From positions 3,968,001-4,032,000 of the forward strand of contig NC_065904.1 of NCBI RefSeq assembly GCF_905147045.1: a stretch of 64,000 nucleotides of DNA, in the 5' to 3' direction. A program made the translations under genes and the position numbers. The notes beneath the pieces were generated by a model. That model was not told the DNA's origin and made no database searches. It saw only the letters and a list, made by a program, of their open reading frames with translations. This stretch comes from Nymphalis io (lineage: Eukaryota > Arthropoda > Insecta > Lepidoptera > Nymphalidae). Shown piece by piece: positions 36,127-48,249 of the stretch (positions are counted from its first letter, which is position 1; every line of letters begins with the position of its first letter).

Positions 36127-39100
36127 ATGTGCAAATCATCAAAGATGGTTTCAAGCGCTACGAGGGTGATACAAGTTACCAACATCGCCCCTCAAGCGAC
36201 AAAGGATCAAATGCAAACATTGTTTGGTTACTTGGGGAAAATAGATGATATTAGATTATACCCAACAATCAGAGATGTGTCCTGTCCTGTTCAGTCAAGG
36301 ATTTGCTACGTCAAATATTACGATTCTGCAACCGTTAATGTCGCTCAACATATGACGAATACTGTGTTTATCGACCGCGCTTTGATCGTTATTCCCATGC
36401 AATCTGGCGAGATTCCCGATGAACATAGGGCATTAGAAATGTCAAGTAATGGTACACTAGTACCAGGACTAAGTACGGTCGAGCCACGGTTACCGGCTCA
36501 TGTAATTAACACATTAGAAGGCGTCCCGCCAAATCAAGTTATACAAACATATGATCCTAAAATAGTTGAAGCGGGTTTGCCGCCATATCCACCACTCCCA
36601 GCGGCATATGATTCTAGGAAGATAGAAGAGATAAGAAGAACACTTTTACTCATAGATGTTGGAGCACTAACTCATCAACAACTTGTGGATCATTTTTGTC
36701 AGGCTGGTGAGATCAACTATTTGCGCTTCTGTGAACGAGATGTTGATAGTCTTAAATATGCACTTCTTGAAATGACAGAACAAGAAAGTGTATTGAAAGT
36801 TCTTCAATTGAATGGAACGGCTGTCGAAGGGCAGATTATAAAGGTAATATAAACCAGAATTCTGATAAATGATAACATAAATTTTTTGCATAACCAATTA
36901 TCTAAATGTTTTGGTTAAATTTCTTAAGTAATTTGTAAATAATCTCGAGTAATACATCAATCAATCAATAATTAGGGCTGATTGATTACTTTGATTATAT
37001 GTATAAATATATTCCAAAGGGCAGTCAGTTAATGCAATTATTTAGGTAAACTTCTAAAATAACTCTTCCAAACAATTATTATGTCTCTTTCTTCCATTCA
37101 ATGAAAGAGTTGATTAGAGTGAGAATGGTGATATGATGATGAACGGTAAATTGAGATAAAAATAGCAAACAAAATCGTTTTGTTTTTTAATATAATGAAC
37201 TAAACTACATTAGTGGGAATATAGAATGTTACAGACCTCTGCATCTGACTTCACAATAGCAGTCCGTCTAAGGACTGCATCTGCCTGCGTATGCATTAAA
37301 CGCTGACATTTCTTGTGTAAGTTATTGTTTGAACTTTCACCATTACCGGGGCAGGGTACAGATACTTACTGTCAGACTATGTGGTAATATAGATAAATAC
37401 TGAATAGTATGGAACTAATATTTATACCTAATATTCTTGTATTACTCCGTAGGAATCTTAAAAAGACTAAAAACGTTTCTAATATACTTGCAATTTTTTA
37501 ATCAAATTTTTATATTTATAAGGATTTCAAAAGTAATATCGATTCTATATATTTTTTCTTGTACTAGGTGCATCATGCTACTCAGGCTATTTCAAAGCCT
37601 CAAACGAAGAGTAATGAAGCTGCCCAGAGGGAGATAGAAGAAGCCATGTGTAGAGTAAAGGAAGCACAGAACCTCATATCAGCTGCTATTGATCCTGTTA
37701 TAGGATTGTTGTCTAAGGATAAAAGGAGGTAACAATTGTATAGACCATATTAAACAAAAACAAAGGTGGATGGCGTATCCAGCTTATATGCAAATTAATA
37801 ATAAATTAGCATATGTTGATAACAAAGTCTGAAACATGTTCACTGAAAGTATTAGACAGTTACAGATTGATTCTGGTACAAATATCAACTCACTTATTTA
37901 ACAAAGTACCCTATCTAACTTTTTTTTTTTAGAATAGGAAGTTGGATGAGCATATGGGACACCTGATAGTAAGTGGTCACCAACGCCCATAGACATTGGC
38001 ATGTATGAAATGTTAACCATCGCTTACATCACCAATACGCCACCAACCTTGGGAACTAAGAAGTTATGTCCCCTGTAATTACACTGGTTCACTCACCATT
38101 CAAACCGGAACACAACAATACCAAGTACTGCTGTTTTGCGGTAGAATATCTGATGAGTGGTTGGTACCTACCCAGACGTGATCATTGATAGTAAAAGTGA
38201 AACAGATTTAAGCTAATTTCTTTTCTTCCTGTGTATATCACAAAAGTGCTTAACATTTTGATTCAAATTCAATGCATGGACACTACAGTGATGTGCCAAA
38301 AGTCTATATGATTATTTATATTAAATTATTTAAATAAAAAAAAAGGTTTAACCAAATTAATATACTAATATTACTTAATTATTTTTAGCTTTATATTTTT
38401 TTCATTCTCACTTTGAGTACTTTGTATATTATATTTTTATTAATGTTTTATAATAATTCGTTAAAGATAATGAAATAAATTCAAGATATTTGAAAAGCAC
38501 AATTTTAGTGTAAAGTCATGTTGTAATAAAAGCTTTATCATGAACATTGTCACTGACGAAGTATTCTCGTAGGACGCGTTCCCGCTCCCGCTCGCGGCGC
38601 CGCTCGCGCTCGCGCCACCGCGGGAAGCGCTCGCGGTCGCGCTCGCGGCATCGTTCCCGCCGCTCGCGCTCGCGCCACCGCCACCGCACCAGGTATACTT
38701 ACTGTTTTGTCATTTCCTTTTCACCTACTTGAGATAAACTAAAGGAATGTTTTCGAATTCATTGAAAATTGCTAAAATTGTATACGTATTACATTATTAA
38801 CCCGCCCGGTGACGCTGTAGAGGCCACAAGGGCCAATAGCAATACACAGTCCGAAAATAATAATAATAATACTTATATTATTAGTGTATGCTGTAATATA
38901 TAAATTTTTATAGGTGTAGGGTTTAGTTGTAAAATTGTTAAGTTAAATTTAAAATTCTAAAGAGGCAAATAAAAAAAATAAAAGTATAGAGATGGAAAAA
39001 TAGAAATTAAACAAACCTCTAAAGATAGTAAATTTATTTTCTAAATTATTAATTCCAAAATGCAAAATGCTCGCGCGTCACGATGATTATATCCGTTTAA

Positions 39101-42100
39101 AATTAATATAATTAAGTTACATCTAATATTTTCTTTTTTTTTTTAATTCTTAACAAGTGCCAAAGTAAAGTTTTACAAAATAAGTTTAACAAAACAATAA
39201 GTTGTTATCTAAATGGATACAAATTAATGTTACTAAATATAAAGTTTCAATATGTAAATATTTTTTGAATCTTTTCGAATGCCAACTTTTTTAAATAAGT
39301 TACAGTTTATATAAATCACACGCGGTTTCACTACAGCGGCGAAAATAATATGTAGAAATTACATACCATAGTCCAGTTCTTTAAGTTACTTAATTAAAGT
39401 TTAGACCTCCTCAAAATCTTTCCAAAGAATATCATGAAGACATCTTGAAATAAATCTTCCAAGGGTTCTTAAGAATCCAATTCGAATTTTATTCCCACGA
39501 GGTATACCAGGATAATAGCAAATCCACGATTATTTAAACAATCCAATATGGATTTTAATTAATTTCACCAAAATATAATGGGGAATATTGATCATGAAAA
39601 CAGTACTTATAAACAATATTATGAGTTTACAAAAAAATAAAAGTTACAAAAACTGCAAAAACTAATTTAGGTCACTATTACGACCCAATGACCGGAAGGA
39701 AAGTGAAGTCTTAGACAAATGCCAAAGCATCTCAAAGATATAAAGATATAAATTAAAATTAGTTCGAAAATACATAATGCATAAAAATTTGCATTGTGAC
39801 GAGACGTCAAATTTAGCAGTATTTTTCAAATGATGTATAAACATAATTATAGTTGTACCTGTCAAAGTCAATTGATACATGACAACTATTTTTTAGGTTA
39901 TAAATTTAATAAATTTTTCATATTTATTTTAAAATAATGCATGCATACTGGTGGTAGGGCTTTGTGCAAGCTCGTCTGGGTAGGTACCACCCACTCATCA
40001 GATATTCTACCGCAAAACAGCAATACTTGATATTGTTGTGTTCCGGTTTGAAGGGTGAGTGAGCCAGTGTAATTACAGGCACAAGGGACATAAAATCTTA
40101 GTTCCCAAGGTTGGTGGCGCATTGGCTATAAGCGATGGTTGACATTTCTTAGAATGCCAATGTCTAAGGGCGTTTGGTGACCACTTACCATCAGGTTGCC
40201 CATATGCTCGTCCACCTTCCTATTCTATAAAAAAAAAAAAAAATCCATGTAACGCACACAAAAATTACTTTACATTACCCTCAACTAAAAAATAAAAGAG
40301 GAGCTCGCCCTGAGAGACTCTTTTATCCGACTCTACAAAAAGAGTAGAGATTGAAACTATTGAACAAAACATTAAAGTGACATAAATAATTAGAAAATCT
40401 ACAAAAGAGGATTGAAAAATATAAACTAACTTAGCTACAAAACTATAACAAATGCTATTTCCAAGAAAAAGTAAATATATAATAAAATAAATATAAATGC
40501 TATATCAACAATCTACCTTAGAGATGAGAACTCAATATAGTCTCACTCGATAGCAAAAAGTTGTTCAACAAAACTATTGTTAACAAGATATTTAAGTAAA
40601 AGTAATTATTAAACACCTCAACCTTGGAGATGAGGAATCAATATAGCCTCACTCGAAAGTAATGAGTAGTCTAATAAAACTTGTGCCAATTTAGAGTAAA
40701 GAAGTCTAAAGTTTTACTTTACTTGATAGATGAAAAATTTGATAAAATATTGGGTCTAAGGAATATACGAAAGTTATAGTATATCAAGAACACCAACCAA
40801 AGTTTTTTTTTTCTAATAAAACAAAGAAATATGTGGCCGTCGCAACACTATACGACTTTTCGAACACGAAAGCATACAACAATAGTTTGTGCTGTGACCA
40901 ACTCTACACCATCAGCTTTCCGAACACAGTTAAACAAAACTTTCAAAAAAATATTGAGTCTGTGACCGGCCCAACACCACCAGTTTGCCGAGCACAGAAC
41001 AAAATAACAAATTGTTTCAAAAAAGATCAATAATTCAATTCTAAGGATTATTTCTACAAAACTTTAACTAAAAATTACTTATTACTAAATTATATAATAA
41101 TGTAATAATGTTCAACAAAACTACAAAAATGTTATTTACAATAACACATAAACAATATGATTAAAAAAGTATAAACACACACAAAAATATATTGTAAAAA
41201 CAAAATATCACAAATATAACAAACAAAATATATAAGATCTTATGAGTCAAAGAAATAAATGGAATCATTTTATTTTGAAAACCAAAATGTCCTAAGCTGA
41301 ACTTTGGAAAAATATATTTGTAGAAAGATATTCAAATTGGAATCCTATCAACTCCTACAACTCACAAGTTTATGGCGAACTTTCTATCATACCTCTCGCT
41401 CATTCTTCTTTAACAAAGCCATATTTATTCCAAACATAAATATAACTACAAAATATTTTAGTTATACCAAAATTATATTTTAATAATATCTTTAACATGA
41501 TAACGACCAATAGTACCTTTCCCTAAGTCTTTCAAAATATAAACATTATTAGAAATCTATTATTTGAGATATAATAAACTTAGGAGCAAGTTTTGCTGAA
41601 AAATATTGTGAAGCATTAGACAAGACAAAATTTCTTCTCTAAACTATATCACCTGACCCATAAGAAATAACTTTCCTTCCTTTATTATATATGAAAGCAT
41701 TCTTTTTATAAGCTTTAAATAAGGATTTGGTTACTAAATCAAAAATTGAACTTAGGGAATTCAAAGTTACTGCATAAGTATGTTGGTTACCAACTTCAAG
41801 CTCATTCAAATCTGTGATTGAATTACTAAAACGATGTAATGAAGCATCAATTACAACTTCACGACCAAACATTAGAAAATTAGGAGTAAATTCAGTAGCT
41901 AAATTTATATTACTATTCAAAGCTAATTGAACGTGATTTAAATATTTTGACCAAGTTCTATGATCATCATGAACAAAACAAGCTATGCAAGTTTCTAGAG
42001 TTTTATGATAACGTTCCACAGGATTATTCTGAAGCGTATACAAAGTGTTATAAAATATTTTGGTTAAATTAAAACCTTTCAAAAATTCTACAAAATGTTT

Positions 42101-43420
42101 GTATGTCAATTGAGTTCCATTATAACAAATTATAATTTTTGGACAACCAAATTTAAGAAAGATATCTTTTTCTAATGCCATACAATGCATACATAACAAA
42201 AACAAAGGATATATTTAATATAAATAGGAACTATATTGGGTGATACTTATTATTATTGACCAGCATGTAAAATTACGAAATATTTATAAACGAATTACGA
42301 TTGTCTTATGACATTATATTATAATAAGTTTTATATCTTTCGTTTTAATAAAAAAATATTTTTCAGATCCCGTTCACGTCACCGTAGTTCCCGACGAACT
42401 CGCTCCAGATCTCGCCATCGCAGTTCGCGATCAAAACGTGACAAATCCCGTGACCGCGATCGCAAAGACAAGAAGGACTCTGAAAAAGACAAGAAAGAAA
42501 ACAAAGACAAGTCTAAGACACCACCAAAGGAAGTCGAGAAAGAAGAAAAAGAGGAAGCGAAAATAGAAATCGCAGCAATCGAAACCAACGGAACTTCTGA
42601 TACTAAATCTAAAGCATCAACACCCGCTGAAGAAAAGGAGAAATACGTCGAGGTTGAAAAGGAAAAAGAAACTAAAGAGAAGGAGAAAGAAAAAGAAAAG
42701 GATAAAGAAAAAGAGAAAGATAAAGAAAAGGAAAAAGATAAAGACAAAGAAAAGGATAAAGATAAGGAGAAAGACAAGGATAAAGATAAGGAGAAAGACA
42801 GGGATAAAGATAAGGAGAAAGACAGGGATAAAGACAAGGAAAGGGATAAGGATAAAGAAAAAGAAAAGGATAAGTCGCCTTCAAAGAAAAAGGATAGATC
42901 ACGTTCTAGAGATCGAAAGCGAGATCGCTCTCGTTCTAAACGTAGATCCAGATCGCGGTCAAAAAGAAAACGCTCGAAGTCACGCAGACGAACACGTTCA
43001 CGAGATAGGAAGAGATCAAGATCAAGGGATCGAAAAAGAACCAGATCGCGTGATAGAAAGCGTTCTCGCTCGAGAGATCGTCGGAGAACCCGGTCTAGAG
43101 ATAGAAAACGATCCCGCTCCAGGGATAGGAAGCGTTCGCGGTCTCGTGACCGTGATCGTGACCGCGAACGCGACCGTGACCGCGACCGAGACCGTGACCG
43201 TGACCGTGACCGAAAACGTTCCCGCTCACGCACGAGGAGGTCTAAAAGTCGATCACACAGAGATTCAAAGACTCCTCATTCGAGAAAGTCTCGCGACCGT
43301 TCGCCTAATCTTCCGCCAGTAATCGAGGAGAAGAACAATTCATTAATGGATGATAAAATCCTTGACATGACGGATGAGAAAAATTCGCCAGATAATATGG
43401 ACATTTCCAATTCCCCATAA
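36127..43420 (+). CDS. SREK1: SREK1 (SFRS12)-like SR-related splicing regulator (4 exons, complete)
   Basis: Exons 36127-36843, 37568-37728, 38573-38692 and 42367-43420 join in phase to 683 aa. The first RRM spans about 13-90 (RNP2 IQVTNI, RNP1 RICYVKYY), with QHMTNTVFIDRALIVIP matching the family signature. A second RRM-like domain spans about 171-239. EEAMCRVKEAQNLISAAIDP (exon 2) matches the conserved helix after RRM2. The rest is low complexity: an RS block (exon 3), then KE/KD repeats (codons for EKEKDK units, about 42640-42890), then a long RS/RD block and a short acidic C-terminus. Family members are nuclear proteins that modulate alternative splice-site choice through SR-protein contacts. 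The start at 36127 is the first in-frame ATG; a second at 36145 is equally possible. RRM2 has lost canonical aromatic residues. The antisense open frame across exon 4 is a by-product of repeat coding. Confidence 0.93.
37921..38181 (-). mobile_element. Family-B element (diverged)
   Basis: T-run, 'agaataggaagttggatgag', 'gtggtcaccaacgcccatag', through 'tggttggtacctacccagac'. SREK1 intron 2. Confidence 0.88.
39947..40243 (+). mobile_element. Family-B element (young)
   Basis: ACTGGTGGTAGGGCTTTGTG to an A-run after 'ccaccttcctattctat'. SREK1 intron 3. Confidence 0.92.
40505..40700. repeat. Imperfect direct repeat, about 110-bp period
   Basis: 'tagagatgagaactcaatatagtctcactcga' recurs as 'tggagatgaggaatcaatatagcctcactcga' about 110 bp later, each followed by related A-rich text. 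Confidence 0.7.
40831..41030. repeat. Three imperfect tandem units of about 65-70 bp
   Basis: Units begin 'gtggccgtcgcaacactata', 'gtgaccaactctacaccatc' and 'gtgaccggcccaacaccacc', each followed by a 'cgaacac/cgagcac' block and an A-rich part. The open frames here on both strands follow the repeat and have no known domain. Confidence 0.7.
41639..42205 (-). mobile_element. Ty3/gypsy-type LTR retrotransposon fragment: integrase core, decayed
   Basis: A 188-codon minus-strand frame contains NPVERYHKTLETCIACFV, then W..YL..VQLALN and FTPNFLMFGREVV. These are the second half of a retroviral-type integrase catalytic core (the glutamate of D,D-35-E lies in NPVERYH), followed by the start of the C-terminal region. 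The upstream core with the first aspartate is only partly present, and no reverse transcriptase or LTR is seen. It lies antisense in SREK1 intron 3. It is too short to be active, and what lies downstream on its strand is the tandem-repeat zone at 40.5-41.0 kb. Confidence 0.75.
42640..42890 (+). repeat. Purine-only coding microsatellite-like array (KE/KD repeat) in SREK1
   Basis: Runs of gaaaaggataaagataagga-type units code for alternating K, E and D. Partial 24-bp units with 'gacagggataaagataagga' recur, so length variation by slippage is likely. Confidence 0.85.
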
Positions 43421-43570
43421 TTAGGTTGTTTCTATAATAACCATATAAACAGGACATGTATAAACGATTTTTGTTATAAAATATTTTTATAAGCATCCTT
43501 CGATTGTAATCTAGTGTTTTTCATCTTGTTTTGTAGTAGGGATTTTAAAATTGATTAATAAGTTAAGAGT

Positions 43571-43617
43571 AATAAATTGTAAAATCAAATGGAGATTTTA
43601 TTTAATTAAACAATAAA
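43571..43617 (+). terminator. SREK1 poly(A) signals
   Basis: AATAAA at 43571-43576 and again at 43612-43617, about 150-190 bp after the stop codon. Confidence 0.65.
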
Positions 43618-43620
43618 GAA

Positions 43621-44486
43621 CAAAATAAATCTGGAAAAGTCTGGTCATTGGTCCGGAAACACAAAGCTCGGAAACAAACAAAATTGTCTAGTCAAACATT
43701 TGTCATAAGCTATCATCGAACCGTCAGTGTTAACTCGTTATCTAATCGCAACGATTTATTTATTTTTTTATTTACATTTTCTTAATGCGCATATAAAAGT
43801 AGTGTTACGAAGTATATTATGTATACCAATATATATACTTTGTTACTGATTTTATAGGATAACATGCAAATGAAAAGTTTTAAGTTGTTGCTCACTTAGG
43901 TATATTCTAATTGAAGAAAAAAAAATAAACTAACTTATATAACAGTGTGAACAAAATATAATCTGAATTTTGAAATTAACTGTAACAAAAACGAGTGAAT
44001 ATTAGTATGATCTAACTGTGATAAAAAAAACACTAACAAAAGAGAAAAAGTCGTATCTAACACTTTGCCAACATTTAATTTTTCCGATATTTATAAACAG
44101 TAAAAAAAGACGCATCTGCCAATATATATTATATTATTCTTAGACTTACACAAACTTAGTTTAGTTAGCAGTTCGTAAATAAAATATATTCGCGAATAAT
44201 TTAATCAAGCACTAAGGAAAAAAACATTTCTGTTTTCATCCATTTCTGATGGTTACTAAGTTGAAGAGTCGTAAAAGCGTCTATTTTACATTCAAAACAA
44301 TATCATACGACGAAAAGCAGTTTCTGCGTGTTGACAGATAATAAAGACACAATAACGCTGTCGTGATCATTATGCTAAAAAAGAAAGACTTATCTACGTA
44401 AACATGTCTTTTCATCGTAGTATTACCAAAATCAATATAACGCAAGTGCCAGAAACGTCTTTTCTGCTGATGTGGAGTGGGTTGCA
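43621..44486. other. AT-rich intergenic stretch
   Basis: Only short frames without domains. No RNA gene or repeat recognised. Confidence 0.45.
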
Positions 44487-44725
44487 CGGTAGGAAAACTT
44501 CGCAGGCAGGTCAGAAGAATTATTATGAATGACATGTGCGAAGCAATATTCCACAGAGGAAGTCCATATATTAGTTACTTATCCGGGTTCAACAATTATT
44601 TATCTATCTTAGTAGATAGTGTCCGATAAAAGTCACCGACAAAAACTCCTATAATTTTGTGAGACATCTTGAAAAAGTTGACCCGTTATTATTTTATTAT
44701 AATAGGCATGCAGTCACCACCACCC
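44487..44725. repeat. About 235-bp dispersed repeat (family E), copy 1
   Basis: 'acttcgcaggcaggtcagaa' through 'gagacatcttgaaaaagttg' and 'gcagtcaccaccacccat' is repeated with about 90% identity by eye at 53.00-53.24 kb. Unclassified. Confidence 0.8.
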
Positions 44726-44784
44726 ATTTACACTATTATCAATACTTACAATAATAATCCATACTACTAAATCGACTAAATATT

Positions 44785-45540
44785 TCACTTCATCTCCGAG
44801 TCCGATTTGGCAAGCATCCATACGACATGCTCTGGGTCCCTCCTGGAGCCAAGAGCTATTAGCTGAGAGAGTGCATTAGGTGGCAAAGGCTGCCGCTTTG
44901 GCACTGGAGTAATGATTCGATTTAAAATCCCTTCATTATTGTGTCGGTTGAGCAAAGTAACACAGCAGTCGACGCGTGTTTGCAAGTTCGATTCACTCAA
45001 TTCATGAGGTACCCATCGTTCAAGTTTTTTTACTTTCCCGATTTGTTTCAAGCGGATTTATACAGTTTTATCACTTACCCCGAAGCCTGCAGCTAAGTGC
45101 TTTGTGATGGATCCGCTTCCACAATAGCCTTTAATTCTTCATTTTCCACTTTGGTCTCCGGCCGCCCACGGGGTTGGTTCTGGAGGTCGAAATTTCCAGA
45201 ACGAAAACGTTGAAACCAAAAACGTCGACAGCAGCGCCGTACACATCATTAATCCTTCGAGCTGTTTCTGCAGCACTGGTGCCACGGTAAAACTCGTACT
45301 CGTAAATATACCGATATTTCATGTTTTCCATTGTGCGGTAATAAGCGACGCAAAAGAAAAAAATTATGAGGAAAAAACAAACGAATGACTGTTTTAAAAA
45401 CTCAAATGTACCTAAACCTGTAGCTAAATGAATTTGTAAATTTTAATTTGGAATTCTTAACCAAAGAGGAGATATTTCGGATCAAAGTGGTCAGTACGAC
45501 AACACGCTAATTTCATATGTAAGGACCTAATATTTATCAA
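44785..45540 (-). pseudogene. Mariner transposon, broken transposase and 5' terminal inverted repeat
   Basis: On the minus strand the end 'ttaggtccttacatatgaaa' (about 45530) is followed by ATG at 45331. A frame from there starts MENMKYRYIYEYEFYRGTSA, with AETARRINDVYG, the first helix-turn-helix of a mariner transposase. The frame then shifts several times. A later frame (45051-44785) has MKQIGKVKKLERWVPHELSE and LLNRHNNEGILNRIIT. It then departs from mariner sequence just before the expected first catalytic aspartate and continues as an unrelated tail, PVPKRQPLPPNALSQLIALG, to a stop. The DDD catalytic domain is absent. Confidence 0.88.
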
Positions 45541-45661
45541 GAATTGTTTGTAGTGCATAATATAGCAGAGCTATTAGCAAATCGCATGAAATATGTTAAT
45601 CTAAGGTCTGTTAGATAACAGGAGTAAAGATTTGCTCCTTCTGTAATTGGAATATAGTATA

Positions 45662-46030
45662 GACGCCTCGTTAGTCTAGTGGCTTGATGTAAGGCCGCAG
45701 ACCCGGAGGTCCTGGGTTTAATTCACAGGTCGGGCCAATAAAAAAAGTTAATTTGGTTTTTCTGCCAGAAAAATCTCACTAGCAGCCTGGAGTCTGGAAG
45801 TTGGAAGTGTGTACACTCCCGTGCCTTGGAAAGCATGTAAAGCCGTTGGTCCGGCGCCTGTACTCTTTCCGGTCGTGTGGGATATCCGTCCCATCAGATT
45901 ATGAGAGCTAGGGGGAATAGAGAGGGCACCTGTGTTTGCGCACACACTTGTGCACTATAATATATCTTGCATGTTGGCTAATCTCTCTTGAGATTGGCCG
46001 CCGTGGCCGAAATCGGTCTGGAGGACTTAT
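45662..46030 (+). mobile_element. tRNA-derived SINE (family C), near full length
   Basis: tRNA-like head 'cgttagtctagtggcttgat' and B-box-like 'ggtcctgggtttaattcaca'. The body has 'gtgtacactcccgtgccttg', 'tctttccggtcgtgtgggat', 'tgtttgcgcacacacttgtg' and 'ctcttgagattggccgccgt'. Confidence 0.85.
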
Positions 46031-47855
46031 ATACTTACTACTATACTTTAATAAAATTAAGGTATAGACGATTTGGCTTGGGTATGAATTGTAAATATTT
46101 TATTATATTGTAACTACTTGTAATGATGATAAAATTCATATCAATTGTAAGAACACCCCAGTAAAACAATCCTTCACATTTACTTTTAGCATTTTATTCT
46201 CTTCCACACGTATCTTGTTATATAATTTATTACTTATCAATACTTTACAATTCTATTAAATTTTTATTGGAATTCCTGCAATCACAATCTTTCCATATTT
46301 TGATTCTTTTTTTTATACCGCGTAGTTTTTTTCGCTCAATAATTTCCAACCAGTGTTAATTTAGTTAAAAATATTACCATTATTTTCTAAAAATCTCAAA
46401 ATAATTATTAAAAATCAGTAAAACCTTACACTTTACCATCCTGATAACGTGTATGACCTCATACACGTCTCAGGTGAGAACCTTACACTCGGTAAATTGA
46501 CTTATTAATACAGCATGAAAAATAAATTAATTAAAAACAAATTAAAACCACAAATAAAACTATCGTAATTCATATTACCTACATATAAAAATACAATACA
46601 TTATGATAAAACTTCATTTTCAAAGATTCAAACTTTAGATAATTAATTACATTACATCAACAAGCATATCACAGTATAAACAAAAACTCATAGATGTACT
46701 AAGCATTTGTCAACCATTATCTGTCAATAGCACAATTTCATATTTTTTTTAACCCTTAATACTAAATTATTATCAACAATTGTTTATCTGTACGTTTGTT
46801 CTCGCTAATCTTATAAAAGGCTTAACTGATTTGCATGCGGTTTTCACTAATATATTGTGGAAAACTTCACATAAAATTTAGTGTTTGTTTAATTCAATCG
46901 GTTTATAAATAGATCAAAAGTTATGTCAATTTAAAGAATCACGTTAAACATTAATTTGATAAAAATGCTATAAAACCACTGTTCAGTTGAATTAGCTGAA
47001 ACTTAAGCTACTTATAAATGATAGTCTTTAAAATGATGATGATTGAAAGTTTAAAGGAACAAAAAAACCAAATAAAAAATATATACTGTCAGTTTCAGAT
47101 AATTAGATTCTTCCAATGTAAGTTGAGCTCAGATCTATACGCTCAAACATATAAAATAGGATTCAGCTTATGCTGGTAGATTGTCGGTTAAACGCGCCCA
47201 TATATGAAGTGCGCCGATTTGCGCGCTGTTGTGTGCATCAAAACGCCTGTACAAAGTGATAGATCAGCTTTACAATACTACCAGTACCTTTATTTAAATA
47301 TTTGGTACCTATACATACTTTTTTAACAGATCACTAACTCAAAAAATAAAGATTTTATTTATTTTTTTATGCTGTTGACTACAGCATTGCGTTATTTGCA
47401 TCGAGCACACGTATGTCGGAGACGCATGGCGATCCCTGGGACCTGGTCCATTTTGTGACCGTATTCATTGTAATATATTATATTAGGGTAGGGTATAATA
47501 TTATATACGTATTTATAAACAAAACGAACAACACTGTTAGTTGCAGACAACTGTATGAGTATAAACTGAAGCTGTTTATATATTATTATGATTTATTTAT
47601 TTTTATTTATTTATTTATTTGGGAAACATACAGCATGTTACGTACAGCACCTCAGGGAGGATCGCTGACGCAGCACATAGTCGCGCAGTCGCCGACGCGA
47701 CCCAGTTAAGAGATCAGTAGGCTAAACAAATTACACATTTGTCACGTATAGTCCTAAAAACACCTAGCCGGGAAGTCGCCGCCGCGAGTCAGCTCTGCAC
47801 GTACCACCTAAATTAATCTGATAGATCAGCATTTTCAGCACTATATATTAGGTTT
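46031..47855. other. AT-rich stretch without recognisable genes
   Basis: Slightly GC-richer islands at 47395-47460 and 47640-47800 have no convincing frame. A 75-bp sequence at 47507-47581 is shared with the 5' flank of the broken RS-rich gene at 61.8 kb and is listed separately. Confidence 0.45.
47507..47581 (-). repeat. 75-bp sequence shared with the 5' flank of the RS-rich pseudogene
   Basis: 'acgtatttataaacaaaacg' ... 'gttagttgcaga' ... 'gagtataaactgaagctgtt' is matched at 61769-61844 in the same orientation with few differences. Confidence 0.8.
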
Positions 47856-48158
47856 ACTGGTGGTAGGGCTTTGTGCAAGCTCGTCTGGGTAGGTACCACC
47901 CACTCATCAGATATTCTACCGCAAAACAGCAATACTTGATATTGTTGTGTTCCGGTTTGAAGGGTGAGTGAGCCAGTGTAATTACAGGCACAAGGGACAT
48001 AAAATCTTAGTTCCCAAGGTTGGTGGCGCATTGGATATGTAAGCGATGGTTGACATTTCTTACAATGCCAATGTCTAAGAGCGTTGGTGACCACTTACCA
48101 TCAGGTGGCCCATATGCTCGTCCGCCTTCCTTTTCTATAAAAAAAAAAAAAAAAAAAT
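47856..48158 (+). mobile_element. Family-B element (young)
   Basis: ACTGGTGGTAGGGCTTTGTG to an A-run of 18 after 'cgccttccttttctat'. Nearly identical to the copy at 57.81 kb, including the 'taagagcgttggtgacc' variant. Confidence 0.93.
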
Positions 48159-48249
48159 AGGATGAAATAATTATATGTATTATTCAATATGTGATCCAGT
48201 AACGATCAATATTGTTTCTTAGTATTAAGTTATATATATAAGCTATGAT

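Noticed and set aside
40833..41033. Open frames on both strands of 60-66 codons
   Set aside because: They follow the ~65-70-bp tandem repeat and have no domain.
42379..43233. 284-codon minus-strand open frame rich in R, S, F, L
   Set aside because: It is the reverse strand of the SREK1 RS/KE repeats; such repeats leave the antisense frame open without selection.
42654..43322. 222-codon plus-strand frame overlapping SREK1 exon 4
   Set aside because: Shifted reading of the same low-complexity repeat; no splice logic or domain.
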